64,000 nt of DNA from Caldicellulosiruptor kronotskyensis 2002 (GTDB lineage: Bacteria; Bacillota; Thermoanaerobacteria; Caldicellulosiruptorales; Caldicellulosiruptoraceae). This document shows, one piece after another, positions 29,208-37,603 of the stretch. The first letter of the stretch is position 1. Each line of letters opens with the position of its first letter. The notes beneath the pieces are model-generated. The model had not been told where the DNA came from, searched no databases, and saw only the letters and a list, made by a program, of their open reading frames with translations. The stretch lies in NCBI RefSeq assembly GCF_000166775.1, contig NC_014720.1:1172501-1236500 (forward strand), given 5' to 3'. A program made the translations under genes and the position numbers.

Positions 29208-29236
29208 AAAGGCAGGAACAAAACCTGCCTTTTTAT
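29208..29236 (+). terminator. Terminator of the flgM-csrA operon
   Basis: AAAGGCAGG (29208-29216) pairs with CCTGCCTTT (29224-29232), followed by T-rich sequence. It ends the late flagellar unit before the accessory block. Confidence 0.88.
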
Positions 29237-29267
29237 TTTTGGGGATAATTTTAATTAGGGTAGACTC

Positions 29268-29366
29268 AAAAATTTAAAGTATATTTTATAAAATTAGATT
29301 AAAAATTTAAAGTATACTTTATATTTTTGAGCTAAAAGTTAAAAGTATGTGTTATAATATTAAATT
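29268..29366 (+). repeat. Three tandem 33-bp repeats in the ATPase promoter region
   Basis: Similar 23-bp cores begin at 29268, 29301 and 29334, exactly 33 bp apart. Cores 1 and 2 differ at one base; core 3 is more diverged. Core 2 contains the perfect palindrome AAAGTATACTTT (29309-29320), with degenerate versions at the same place in the others. The third unit includes TGTTATAAT (29350-29358), an extended -10, and the array ends at the ribosome-binding site. An operator array is the simplest reading. Confidence 0.75.
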
Positions 29367-29380
29367 AGGAGGTGAAAAGA

Positions 29381-30814
29381 TTGACCATTACAAGCTCAGA
29401 AAACATATTAAGAATTTTATACTCTTATAATCCCTGGTGGAGAGAAGGGTATTTTCCACAAGATTTATCTAAACCTGTAAAGAGAATGGCATACTATAGA
29501 GTTTTCAGTTTGCTAAATCATCCAACTATCAGAAGATATATCATACTTTCGGGTGCACGTCGCGTAGGTAAAACAACTATATTATACCAAATAATAGAGT
29601 CGCTTTTAAAAGATAAAGTTAATCCAAAAAAGATACTATATGTTTCTTTTGATCATCCTCTGTTTAAACTCTGTTCATTTGATCAAATTTTGAGTCTTTA
29701 TGAGCTAAACATCAATCAATCAAAGGAAGCTTATGTATTTTTGGATGAAATTCAATACGCAAGCGATTGGGACAGATGGCTAAAAGTATATTATGACCTG
29801 AGGCCAAAATGGAAGGTAGTTGCAACAGGTTCTGCTTCACCTAAACTTATTGAAGGAGTAAAGGAAAGTGGTGTTGGTCGCTGGACAGTCGTTTCAGTTC
29901 CAACTCTTTCATTTTATGAATTTTGTGAAATACTTGGTGTTGAAGAAAGACCTAAGAATTTACCAAATTTAGATTTTAGAGAGCTTTCAAATTTTAATGA
30001 TCATCAGATTTCTGAACTTGTCTTTTTGCTCATGCCTTTACAAAAATATTTCAACAGATACTTGATGGTTGGGGGATTCCCTGAATTTGTATTTTCAGAA
30101 GATTGGTTTTTAATTCAGAGAATTTTAAGAGAAGATGTGGTAGATAAGGTCATCAAAAGAGATATTCCTTCACTATTTAATGTTAGAAACTTGACAGTAT
30201 TAGAGAAAGTTTTCTTGTACTTGTGTTTCAACTCTTCAAGTGTAATAAATATTTCAACCATCAGCAAACAAATTGAGAATGTATCAGTTACCACAATAGA
30301 AAATTATATTCACTTGCTCGAAAATGCAAATTTGATTTATAGGAGCCTTCCAATTGAATTGGGCGGTAAAAAAGTTTTAAAAGCAAAACCGAAAATATAT
30401 ATATCTGACCCAGCTATTAGAAATGCAGTTTTAATGATAGATAATCTCTTCACCAATAGCAAAGAACTTGGAATTACAGTTGAAGCAGCAGTTTTTAAGC
30501 ATATATACAGCTTCTACAGTGAAGAGAATGTAAAGATAGGCTATTTTAGAAAACCGACTGATAATCAAAAAGAAATTGATATAGTTGCCCAGTTTCCAAA
30601 TGGTAAGAGCCTAATTGAGGTGAAGTTTAGAGAAGATAGCACACTTCCTGAGAGTGATGCAATTGTGGAGATGTGCCAAAAAGAAAAAGATATAATCTCA
30701 GCAGTGCTTATTACAAAGAGAGCAGAAGATTATGGGAAGCTTGAGCTTTCTGCAAAGGTTCCAATAATAAAGATTCCTGCGTTTGTATTTATGTATTTGC
30801 TGGGAAAAAGATAA
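29381..30814 (+). CDS. AAA_14/DUF4143 family ATPase
   Basis: About 477 residues. AAA ATPase with Walker A GARRVGKT (58-65), Walker B AYVFLDEIQYASDW (117-130) and sensor region VVATGSASPKLI. The C-terminal DUF4143 part contains EIDIVAQFPNGKSLIEVKF, a PD-(D/E)XK-like strand pair. Such ATPases are abundant in thermophiles, often near defence genes, but their role is not settled. The TTG at 29381 is chosen since AGGAGGTG lies 7 nt upstream; GTG at 29372 overlaps that site. It stands alone between two terminators. Confidence 0.8.
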   Translation: MTITSSENILRILYSYNPWWREGYFPQDLSKPVKRMAYYRVFSLLNHPTIRRYIILSGARRVGKTTILYQIIESLLKDKVNPKKILYVSFDHPLFKLCSFDQILSLYELNINQSKEAYVFLDEIQYASDWDRWLKVYYDLRPKWKVVATGSASPKLIEGVKESGVGRWTVVSVPTLSFYEFCEILGVEERPKNLPNLDFRELSNFNDHQISELVFLLMPLQKYFNRYLMVGGFPEFVFSEDWFLIQRILREDVVDKVIKRDIPSLFNVRNLTVLEKVFLYLCFNSSSVINISTISKQIENVSVTTIENYIHLLENANLIYRSLPIELGGKKVLKAKPKIYISDPAIRNAVLMIDNLFTNSKELGITVEAAVFKHIYSFYSEENVKIGYFRKPTDNQKEIDIVAQFPNGKSLIEVKFREDSTLPESDAIVEMCQKEKDIISAVLITKRAEDYGKLELSAKVPIIKIPAFVFMYLLGKR

Positions 30815-30836
30815 TTTAAAAATATGTTTTTTAGAG

Positions 30837-30869
30837 GTTACCAGCAGCTATTTTTGCTGATAACTTTTT
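30837..30869 (+). terminator. Terminator after the DUF4143 ATPase
   Basis: GTTACCAGCA (30837-30846) pairs with TGCTGATAAC (30855-30864) with one C-A mismatch, then five T. It separates the ATPase from the next operon. Confidence 0.75.
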
Positions 30870-30993
30870 ATATTTGGCAAAATCTTATATCAAAAAAATT
30901 GCTTTTATCTTAATTAAAGTAGAACCAAGGTGGTATAAATAAATTAAAAGTAATTAATTTTGTAAAAACACTAAAGATGGGGGCAGATTAAAA

Positions 30994-31830
30994 ATGAAAC
31001 AAACTTCAGAACTTGAAGTTGTTATAAAAGAGCTCAAAGATGCTTTAAAGGTATTCAACAAAATAACAGAGATAAAACCAAATGACAAAGATGTTTTAGA
31101 AAAGTTAGAAAAATTTGTAGTTAGCGCGTCAAATCTTAGCAGTGTTTTTGAAACACTGAATGATATTATAACCAGAGCAAAAGACATAATTGCCAAAGAA
31201 AAGGAAAAAATGTCTTACAACTTTAAACTAATTGAATCTGAATTGATCATGGAACTAAAAGAAAAAGGAGTTCCTCTAAGAGAGTGCAGTGATGGTTGGA
31301 GAATAAAAAGTATCCAGTTAAAGACTAAACCTCAATCATCAACTGTTAGCATTTCTTATAATAATCAAACAATCATTGGTTGGACTAGGGTAAATTCAAA
31401 AGAAGATATTAAATCTTTGATAGAAGAGGCAGAAAAGTTACTATTTCAATTCCTTATGCCTAAGGATGAACTTATAGATATATTCTGGGATGCATATAAA
31501 TATGCAAGATTTAAAAGTGGCAGGGATGTTGTGAGTATTTTCGATTTTTATACAGAAGTTAGACTACTTCAAATAAGAAGATATTTAGAAAAAAACAAAC
31601 CTGATGCTAAGATAACAAAGTATACAGAGTTTCCTAAATGGGCGTTTTTGTATAATTTAGATATCTACAGAAGCATATGGGATGAGATACCTAAAAACAA
31701 ACGGCTTGCCTTGCAAACTGGCAGTATGCAAGAAACAATGCAGGGTAAGGGTATGTATGTAAACGGGCTTAATCCTGATGATGATTACAAGATAATGTGC
31801 TATGTGTATGAAACAAAAGAAGGTGTTTAA
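30994..31830 (+). CDS. Unknown protein, first gene of the three-ATPase/helicase operon
   Basis: 278 residues, not recognised. The N-terminal ~85 residues are helical with heptad-like spacing (possible coiled coil). The middle (about 95-135) is beta-rich with SISYNNQTIIGWTRV. The C-terminal part (about 150-278) is mixed, with aromatic-rich segments such as YTEFPKWAFLYNLDIYRSIWDE. ATG with GGGGGCA upstream. It ends 3 nt before the first ATPase gene, so it is likely a subunit or adaptor of the same system. Confidence 0.7.
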   Translation: MKQTSELEVVIKELKDALKVFNKITEIKPNDKDVLEKLEKFVVSASNLSSVFETLNDIITRAKDIIAKEKEKMSYNFKLIESELIMELKEKGVPLRECSDGWRIKSIQLKTKPQSSTVSISYNNQTIIGWTRVNSKEDIKSLIEEAEKLLFQFLMPKDELIDIFWDAYKYARFKSGRDVVSIFDFYTEVRLLQIRRYLEKNKPDAKITKYTEFPKWAFLYNLDIYRSIWDEIPKNKRLALQTGSMQETMQGKGMYVNGLNPDDDYKIMCYVYETKEGV

Positions 31831-31833
31831 AAA

Positions 31834-32988
31834 ATGCAAATGATGAGCAAGGATAGTATATTGTCTTCACTCGAAAGGATTTCCCAGCATGGGATAGATG
31901 ATGTTGAGATTGCAGATTTGATTGATGTTGGGAATCAAGATTACATGAACTATTTTGAGAACGAAGTGATTGAGAATCTTATTGCAAAAGACGGAGCAAC
32001 ATGTAAATTTATTGAAGGTGCATATGGTGCTGGGAAAACTCATCTTTTAAATCTAATTTACAAAAAAGCTTTATCGAAAGACATGCTGGTTGCATTTACA
32101 ACTTTGGACAGTGCTGTTTCATTGACTGATTGGAAGCTGGTGGTTGAGTACATCTTGGAAAACGTCGAATACAGGCATGAAGGGATAACATACAAATCAC
32201 TGCCAGAGATTCTAACGTTTGCAGGTGAAAGATTGGTAGATGACAGGCAAAAGGAGATTTTAAAGTCAGCAAAATTGCCATCAGCAAGTTTTAAAAATGC
32301 CATTTTGCTTGCTCTTAACAAAAAGAATTTGAACAATGAGGCATGGGAAGTTGTAAAAGAGTATTTGGTTGGTCGAAAAGTCAATGTTCAAACCTTTAAA
32401 AGCGTGGGGATTTATAATGTAAAGGCAAGCTTGAGTAAGTCTAACGCAGAGAATGTTTTAAAAACAGTTTTATCATCTTTACATATTTTGGGGTTTAAAG
32501 GAGTTGTATTGTTGTTTGATGAAAATGAAAGAATGCTTTCGGGTTTTGGAGAAAGAATTTCAAGGCGTAGCCAGCTTGCAGCAAACCTTATGCGCCGATT
32601 AATTGATGGCTGTTCAAGTGGTGCTTTGGAAGGGGTTTTGATAGTATTTTCGGTTTTGCCTGACTTTATTTCCCAAGTTGCAAATAGGTACGAGGCTCTG
32701 GCTCAGCGCTTGCAGATAGTTCAAGGTGAAAATAAATGCGTAGGTTGGCGCCTTCCGCTTCAGAAAGTTGACTTTGTTAACACATTGAGCGAAGACCATA
32801 AGCTTTTTATGGTTAAAATGGTTGAGGCTTATTTAAGATTGGCTCAAAATTTTGGCATATTAAATGATGATTTTAAGAAAGAAGTCATAAACAGTTGCAT
32901 AATGGTACTAAGAAGAAATGTAGGTTCAGGTTATAAACGAGAGCTGGCAAAGACTATTGCTACTATGATATTAGAAAGGATGAGATAA
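31834..32988 (+). CDS. DUF2791/BrxD-like P-loop ATPase, paralogue A
   Basis: 384 residues. Walker A EGAYGAGKTHLL (61-72), Walker B VVLLFDENER (224-233), and an arginine-rich stretch after it (RISRRSQLAANLMRRLIDG). The GxYGxGKTH form and size are those of the DUF2791 ATPases, which include BrxD of BREX systems. Sensor-like region VFSVLPDFISQ follows. First of three tandem paralogues that differ strongly in sequence, so a hetero-oligomer is plausible. One base separates its stop from the next start. Confidence 0.8.
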   Translation: MQMMSKDSILSSLERISQHGIDDVEIADLIDVGNQDYMNYFENEVIENLIAKDGATCKFIEGAYGAGKTHLLNLIYKKALSKDMLVAFTTLDSAVSLTDWKLVVEYILENVEYRHEGITYKSLPEILTFAGERLVDDRQKEILKSAKLPSASFKNAILLALNKKNLNNEAWEVVKEYLVGRKVNVQTFKSVGIYNVKASLSKSNAENVLKTVLSSLHILGFKGVVLLFDENERMLSGFGERISRRSQLAANLMRRLIDGCSSGALEGVLIVFSVLPDFISQVANRYEALAQRLQIVQGENKCVGWRLPLQKVDFVNTLSEDHKLFMVKMVEAYLRLAQNFGILNDDFKKEVINSCIMVLRRNVGSGYKRELAKTIATMILERMR

Positions 32989-32989
32989 A

Positions 32990-34213
32990 TTGGATAAGAA
33001 CTTATTTTTAAGAGCATTATATACTATGGCACAACACGGAACAGCACCAGCTGAAGGATGTAAATATTTTGGTGTGGGATATGAGAATGTGTTTGAGGCA
33101 ATTAGACAAAAATACTTTTATGAGCATTTTGGCCGAAACATTTGCGCACAAAAATTTGTTGTAGGTCCATATGGGTCAGGAAAAACACATTTTTTGCGCC
33201 ATTTAATGGAAATTGCAAGAGATGAAAACTGTGTTACTTCCGAAATTGCTCTAAATCGGGATATTGATTTTTCTGATAAACTACTGATTTATAGTGAAGT
33301 TGTACGGAATATGAAAGCACCATTACAGCAGAATGAGGGTTTAAGTGAGTTTTTAAGATATACACTTGACAATATAATAAACGATACTAAAAATTCTCAG
33401 TATTTGAAAGAAAAATTTTTAAGAGATATCAATGATGGTAGCTTTAAATCACGAGAATTCGGGAAGGTTATAAAATTAGCAATAATTTCCTACCTCAACG
33501 GGGATATTTCAACCTTTGATTCGTGCTGTGATTATTTATTAGGCAATATTTCAGACAGTAAACTTTGTAGAGAATTGGGTATATCCAAAGTGACAAAATC
33601 AGCTCAAAATAAGCGTGCAGAGGATATGCTTTTTTCTCTTTTCCAGTTTGTTTATTATATTGGTTATAGAGGAATAATTGTGGGTTTTGATGAGGCTGAA
33701 CAGAGTTTTAATGTTGATAGAAAAAAACTTGCCAAGATTTTTTCAACACTGCGTTCTTTATTAGATGCTATTGTCAACTTAAAAGATGCCTCTGCCCTAA
33801 TTGTATATGCTATGACAAATGATGTTTATGAAGAAATGAATAAATACCCAGCATTGCAGCAAAGGCTTTCAAGTCCGTATGAGAAGGATTTTTTTAGTGG
33901 AAATGTTTTAGCCCCAGTTATTAACCTTACACGACTTGATTCTATTGATTTGTCAAAGAAAATTGCTATGAAGATTTCAGATGTATTTTATGAGACTTTC
34001 AAAGACCAAATTAACATTTCAAAAGATGAGATACTAAAAAAGGCTGACGAGATATCAGGTGAAATTATAAAAAGAGGTGTTTCGAGCTCAAACAAGCGTG
34101 AAATAACAAAGGCTGTTTGCACATATTTGTTAGAAATTCTTGAAGAAAGAGAGATTAATTATGGTAATTTAGGAAAAATATATACACAAAACATATACGA
34201 AGATGAGGTTTAA
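32990..34213 (+). CDS. DUF2791/BrxD-like P-loop ATPase, paralogue B
   Basis: 407 residues from a TTG with AGAAAGGATG upstream. Walker A VGPYGSGKTHFLR (58-70), Walker B IIVGFDEAEQ (229-238). N-terminal AEGCKYFGVGYENVFEAIRQKYF resembles the helical domain of paralogue A. After Walker B come KKLAKIFSTLRSLLDAI and YPALQQRLSSPYEK, the latter matching YEALAQRLQIVQGEN of paralogue A. The shared pattern shows descent from a common ATPase. Confidence 0.8.
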   Translation: MDKNLFLRALYTMAQHGTAPAEGCKYFGVGYENVFEAIRQKYFYEHFGRNICAQKFVVGPYGSGKTHFLRHLMEIARDENCVTSEIALNRDIDFSDKLLIYSEVVRNMKAPLQQNEGLSEFLRYTLDNIINDTKNSQYLKEKFLRDINDGSFKSREFGKVIKLAIISYLNGDISTFDSCCDYLLGNISDSKLCRELGISKVTKSAQNKRAEDMLFSLFQFVYYIGYRGIIVGFDEAEQSFNVDRKKLAKIFSTLRSLLDAIVNLKDASALIVYAMTNDVYEEMNKYPALQQRLSSPYEKDFFSGNVLAPVINLTRLDSIDLSKKIAMKISDVFYETFKDQINISKDEILKKADEISGEIIKRGVSSSNKREITKAVCTYLLEILEEREINYGNLGKIYTQNIYEDEV

Positions 34214-34217
34214 AAAC

Positions 34218-35375
34218 ATGATGAGAGAAGATACCACATTTAAAAAATTAAGGGTTATAGAATCACTTAGATTTGGATTGGTGCCAGAGTATTACATAGA
34301 CCAGCTTACAATAGGTTTTGATCAGATCAAAGATGTTACAGAAAAGATACTGAGAAAATGCGAGTCTTTTTTGCCTGTTGGATTTCAAGTTTGTGGAGAA
34401 TATGGCTGTGGAAAAAGTCACACCCTATCTGTTATGAGATATATAGCACGAAAAGAAGGGTTTTTTACATTTAAAGTGGAAGTTGATGGAGAAGGCATAA
34501 GCCTTTCTAATCCATCAAAACTATTGAACATATTATTTTTAAGTATTCAAGACAATGATATATATTCAGACTACCCGTTAGTAAGTCTTTTTTTAAAGGC
34601 ATTGCTATTGAAAAACGGCAGCTTTGAAAAACTAAAAAGATTTGAAACAATCCAAAAATACCTAAATGTTATAACAGCTTTAGCTGAGGTGGGTTTATTA
34701 GATGAATATTCTTATTTTATAGAATCACTTCTTACATGCAGTGATGAGGTAAGTGCAACTGATGTAAATGAAATGCTATCAAGTGCTTTGAGATATTCTG
34801 GATATTCAAATTTAAAACTGAAAACTCTTATTAGTAGAAAAGTAGATGAACGATATTTTAATTTTATTGAGGCATTAGCAGGGATTGCCACTTTAGTAGT
34901 TGCTGCAGGTTATAAAGGCCTTATGGTTACAATAGACGAGTATGAGGTGGAAAGAATAAAAAATCCAAGCAATTATAAAATGGTTCAAGACATGTTGTAC
35001 GTAATTGGACGATATTTAAGTGGCGGGTTGAATATTCCAAGAGCTCCACTTTGTATAATATTTTCAGCAATAAATCAAGGTGGCGAAAAGGGTGATCCAG
35101 ACATCACAAGATATATTTCAAAAACACCTGAAAATATGTTTGAGGTGACAAAGTGGAGTGAATCTCAAAAAATAGAGCTTTTAAAAAAGCTGCATGTCCT
35201 TTACTGTGAGACTTATCAATTGTGGTCTGAGTTTAGCTTAAGCACAGGAGAAAATCTAACAAAACTCATAGAAAGTAAACTTCCTAACAGTGAGAGCAGG
35301 CAGATTCGTTCGATTATAAAATGGTATTTGACACTACTGGATTTGCAGTATGGACCACCAGGCATAAGAAGGTGA
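34218..35375 (+). CDS. DUF2791/BrxD-like P-loop ATPase, paralogue C
   Basis: About 385 residues from the ATG at 34218 (GAGG 9 nt upstream); an ATG at 34203 is also open and would overlap paralogue B. Walker A GEYGCGKSHTLS and Walker B LMVTIDEYEVE are complete (about 60 and 235 from this start). The most diverged of the three, with RFGLVPEYYIDQLTIGFDQIKD at the N terminus, as in BrxD-type proteins. The helicase gene follows 8 nt after the stop. Confidence 0.8.
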   Translation: MMREDTTFKKLRVIESLRFGLVPEYYIDQLTIGFDQIKDVTEKILRKCESFLPVGFQVCGEYGCGKSHTLSVMRYIARKEGFFTFKVEVDGEGISLSNPSKLLNILFLSIQDNDIYSDYPLVSLFLKALLLKNGSFEKLKRFETIQKYLNVITALAEVGLLDEYSYFIESLLTCSDEVSATDVNEMLSSALRYSGYSNLKLKTLISRKVDERYFNFIEALAGIATLVVAAGYKGLMVTIDEYEVERIKNPSNYKMVQDMLYVIGRYLSGGLNIPRAPLCIIFSAINQGGEKGDPDITRYISKTPENMFEVTKWSESQKIELLKKLHVLYCETYQLWSEFSLSTGENLTKLIESKLPNSESRQIRSIIKWYLTLLDLQYGPPGIRR

Positions 35376-35383
35376 TAAGAAAT

Positions 35384-37477
35384 ATGGATAATGGCTATTT
35401 AGAAGATCTAAATATTAAGAATCAGCTTTCTTCAACATGGGATATGTTTTTTGGAAGCTATGGTAGACTAAAAGATGTTCAAAGAAAGGCAATTCCCAAA
35501 ATACTTGAGGGAAAAGATATTTTAATATGCTCACCTACTGCAAGTGGCAAAACAGAAGCTGCATGTGCACCCTTGATTGAGAGGTTAAAGTCAAGGTTCA
35601 AGGTCTGGACAATTTTATACATTTGTCCAACAAGAGCACTAGTTAACGATATCTATGAAAGGCTTATTTCACGGCTTATCTATTATGATATTAATATTTT
35701 AAGAAAAACAGGGGATTATCAAGCCGAATTTAAAACAATTCCGAATATACTAATTACAACACCAGAGTCATTTGACAGTATGATGTGTAGAGGAAAACTT
35801 AAAAATGGTTTTGGGCATATTTTATCTTGTGTTTATGCGGTTATTTTAGATGAGGTGCATCTTTTATATGGTAGCTCAAGAGGTGAGCAAGTAAGATGGC
35901 TACTTGAAAGGTTAAGAAGGCTAAAAGCTCAAGCTTTTAAAGAAAAGTGGTGTGATGATGAAAAGATTCAGATTATTGGAATGAGTGCAACAATGAAGGA
36001 ACCTGAAAAGATATTAAAGTATTATATTCCTGATGGTGAAATAATAAAAGCTGAAGGGAAAAGAGAAATAAATCTAATATCAGATGAAATTGTTTCAATT
36101 GATGAGACAATATTCAAGTATTTTTGCAGCATTGATTTTCAAAACAGGTTTAAGAAAATTCTAATTTTTTGTAATTCAAGAAATAAAGTTGATGCTTTAG
36201 TAGCAGAGCTCAGAAGTATTTTAAAAGATTCAAACTACCAAATTGTATCTCATCATGGCAGTTTAGCAAAGTCTGAAAGAGAAGAAACTGAAGAAATTTT
36301 AAAAAGGCATGAAAGGGTTATAGCAGTTTCATCTTCTACCTTTGAAATAGGAATTGATATTGGCTCAATTGATTTGGTTGTTTTGGCAGAACCGCCGCTT
36401 GATATGAATAGCTTTCTTCAAAGAATTGGGCGTGGGAACAGAAAAAATGAGAGAATAGAGGTCCTTTTATGTGCTGAAAATGATACTCAAAGACTAATTC
36501 AAAAAGCTATGCTCCTTTGTGCACAAAATGGAATTCTTTTAAATACAGCAGTGGGGAATATTTTTCATGTTATTATCCAGCAGATAATCTCATACATATT
36601 TCAGTCAAAAGATTTTAAACGAAGCAAAGATGCACTAAAAAGCTTAATAGAATCTTGTTTAAAATATTATTTTGAAGACTTATCAGTTGCAAATGACATT
36701 ATAAACAATCTAATTTTAAGCAGCCAGCTCAAAGAAGCGGATGATGGCAAGCTAACTGTAAAGAATGATTGGTTTGATAAGTTTTCAAACGGACAAATTC
36801 ATTCAACAATTAGATTTGCAAGCGGAATGTCAATTTATGATCTTGAAAAGAATAAGGTTTTAGCAACAAATGTCCAAGATTTTCAAAACAAAAGGATTAA
36901 AATTACAGGTCAAAACAAAGAGATAATAGATATTCAAGGAAACAGTTTAATTGTGAAAAATTCATCTGAGAAGTTAGATGGTGGTCTTTTAAGTTATGCA
37001 CCATATGAAACTATATTTTTTAATACGCAGCCTTATGCAATAAGGACATATTTGGGATTAGAAGATAAAGTTTTTCCTTATATTATTAGAGATAATATGG
37101 TTTATGTCTTTCATTTAGGATCAACACAAAGGGAGTTTTTTATAAAGTTATTAATAAGGATGTTAGATTTAAAGGCTATTGAAGCTGTTAATCCGTTTTT
37201 AGTGCAATTTAATAAAAGTTATTGTAATAAAGTTATTTCATCTTTGAAAGATCTAAACTATTATTCAATGATTGAATTTATAGAAAAAGATATTGAATGG
37301 ATAGAAAAAGCTTTAAAAATCAATCCTCACAACAAACTGCTTCCAATGAAAATCAGGCTAAAAGAAATAGTTAGGATTATAAATTTGGAAAATGAAATAA
37401 AACTATTTAAAAAAGCTGAATTTCAAAATGTCACTCATACACAATTAGAAATGTACCTTGCAAAATTAATACATTAA
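35384..37477 (+). CDS. Lhr-like DEAD/DEAH-box helicase (BrxHI-like)
   Basis: About 697 residues from the ATG at 35384 (AGAAGGTGATA upstream); the frame is open into the previous gene from 35321. Superfamily 2 motifs: Q-like DVQRKAIPKIL, motif I PTASGKTE (51-58), Ia PTRALVND, II DEVH (156-159) in DEVHLLYGSSRGEQVRWLL, III SAT (201-203), V FEIGIDIGSIDLV, VI QRIGRGNR (346-353). The DEVHLLYGSSRG form is typical of Lhr/Ski2-like enzymes. The last ~300 residues are unassigned; no DUF1998 cysteine motif is seen. Confidence 0.85.
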   Translation: MDNGYLEDLNIKNQLSSTWDMFFGSYGRLKDVQRKAIPKILEGKDILICSPTASGKTEAACAPLIERLKSRFKVWTILYICPTRALVNDIYERLISRLIYYDINILRKTGDYQAEFKTIPNILITTPESFDSMMCRGKLKNGFGHILSCVYAVILDEVHLLYGSSRGEQVRWLLERLRRLKAQAFKEKWCDDEKIQIIGMSATMKEPEKILKYYIPDGEIIKAEGKREINLISDEIVSIDETIFKYFCSIDFQNRFKKILIFCNSRNKVDALVAELRSILKDSNYQIVSHHGSLAKSEREETEEILKRHERVIAVSSSTFEIGIDIGSIDLVVLAEPPLDMNSFLQRIGRGNRKNERIEVLLCAENDTQRLIQKAMLLCAQNGILLNTAVGNIFHVIIQQIISYIFQSKDFKRSKDALKSLIESCLKYYFEDLSVANDIINNLILSSQLKEADDGKLTVKNDWFDKFSNGQIHSTIRFASGMSIYDLEKNKVLATNVQDFQNKRIKITGQNKEIIDIQGNSLIVKNSSEKLDGGLLSYAPYETIFFNTQPYAIRTYLGLEDKVFPYIIRDNMVYVFHLGSTQREFFIKLLIRMLDLKAIEAVNPFLVQFNKSYCNKVISSLKDLNYYSMIEFIEKDIEWIEKALKINPHNKLLPMKIRLKEIVRIINLENEIKLFKKAEFQNVTHTQLEMYLAKLIH

Positions 37478-37502
37478 ATTCAAAAATTTTTCCCATACCC
37501 CC

Positions 37503-37530
37503 TAAATTCATAAAACCATCTTACCGATAA
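37503..37530 (+). promoter_or_regulatory. Sigma-28 (SigD-type) promoter of fliC
   Basis: TAAA (37503-37506), 16-nt spacer, ACCGATAA (37523-37530): close to the flagellar sigma consensus and identical in core and spacing to the promoter at 59106. Transcription should start near 37537. Confidence 0.85.
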
Positions 37531-37550
37531 TCTTAATGAAAACAAAATAA

Positions 37551-37597
37551 AGCTTCACAGGGACGTGAAGCTAAAAAATTAAGTTCAGGGAGGGTGT
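37551..37597 (+). promoter_or_regulatory. Two CsrA binding sites in the fliC leader
   Basis: Site 1 is a perfect 8-bp hairpin, AGCTTCAC (37551-37558)/GTGAAGCT (37565-37572), displaying AGGGAC in the loop; the core ACAGGGACGT is close to the CsrA SELEX consensus (ACARGGAUGU). Site 2 is CAGGGAGGG (37586-37594), which is also the Shine-Dalgarno 9 nt before ATG. A hairpin site plus a Shine-Dalgarno site is the arrangement known for B. subtilis hag. Confidence 0.8.
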
Positions 37598-37603
37598 TTT
37601 GGT

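Noticed and set aside
29268-29366. CRISPR array
   Set aside because: Only three units, no unique spacers (units are tandem and contiguous), and no cas genes; the position on a promoter favours an operator.
31834-37477. A complete BREX or DISARM locus
   Set aside because: No PglZ-type phosphatase, BrxC/PglY, methylase or DUF1998 protein is present; only BrxD-like and BrxHI-like components are seen.
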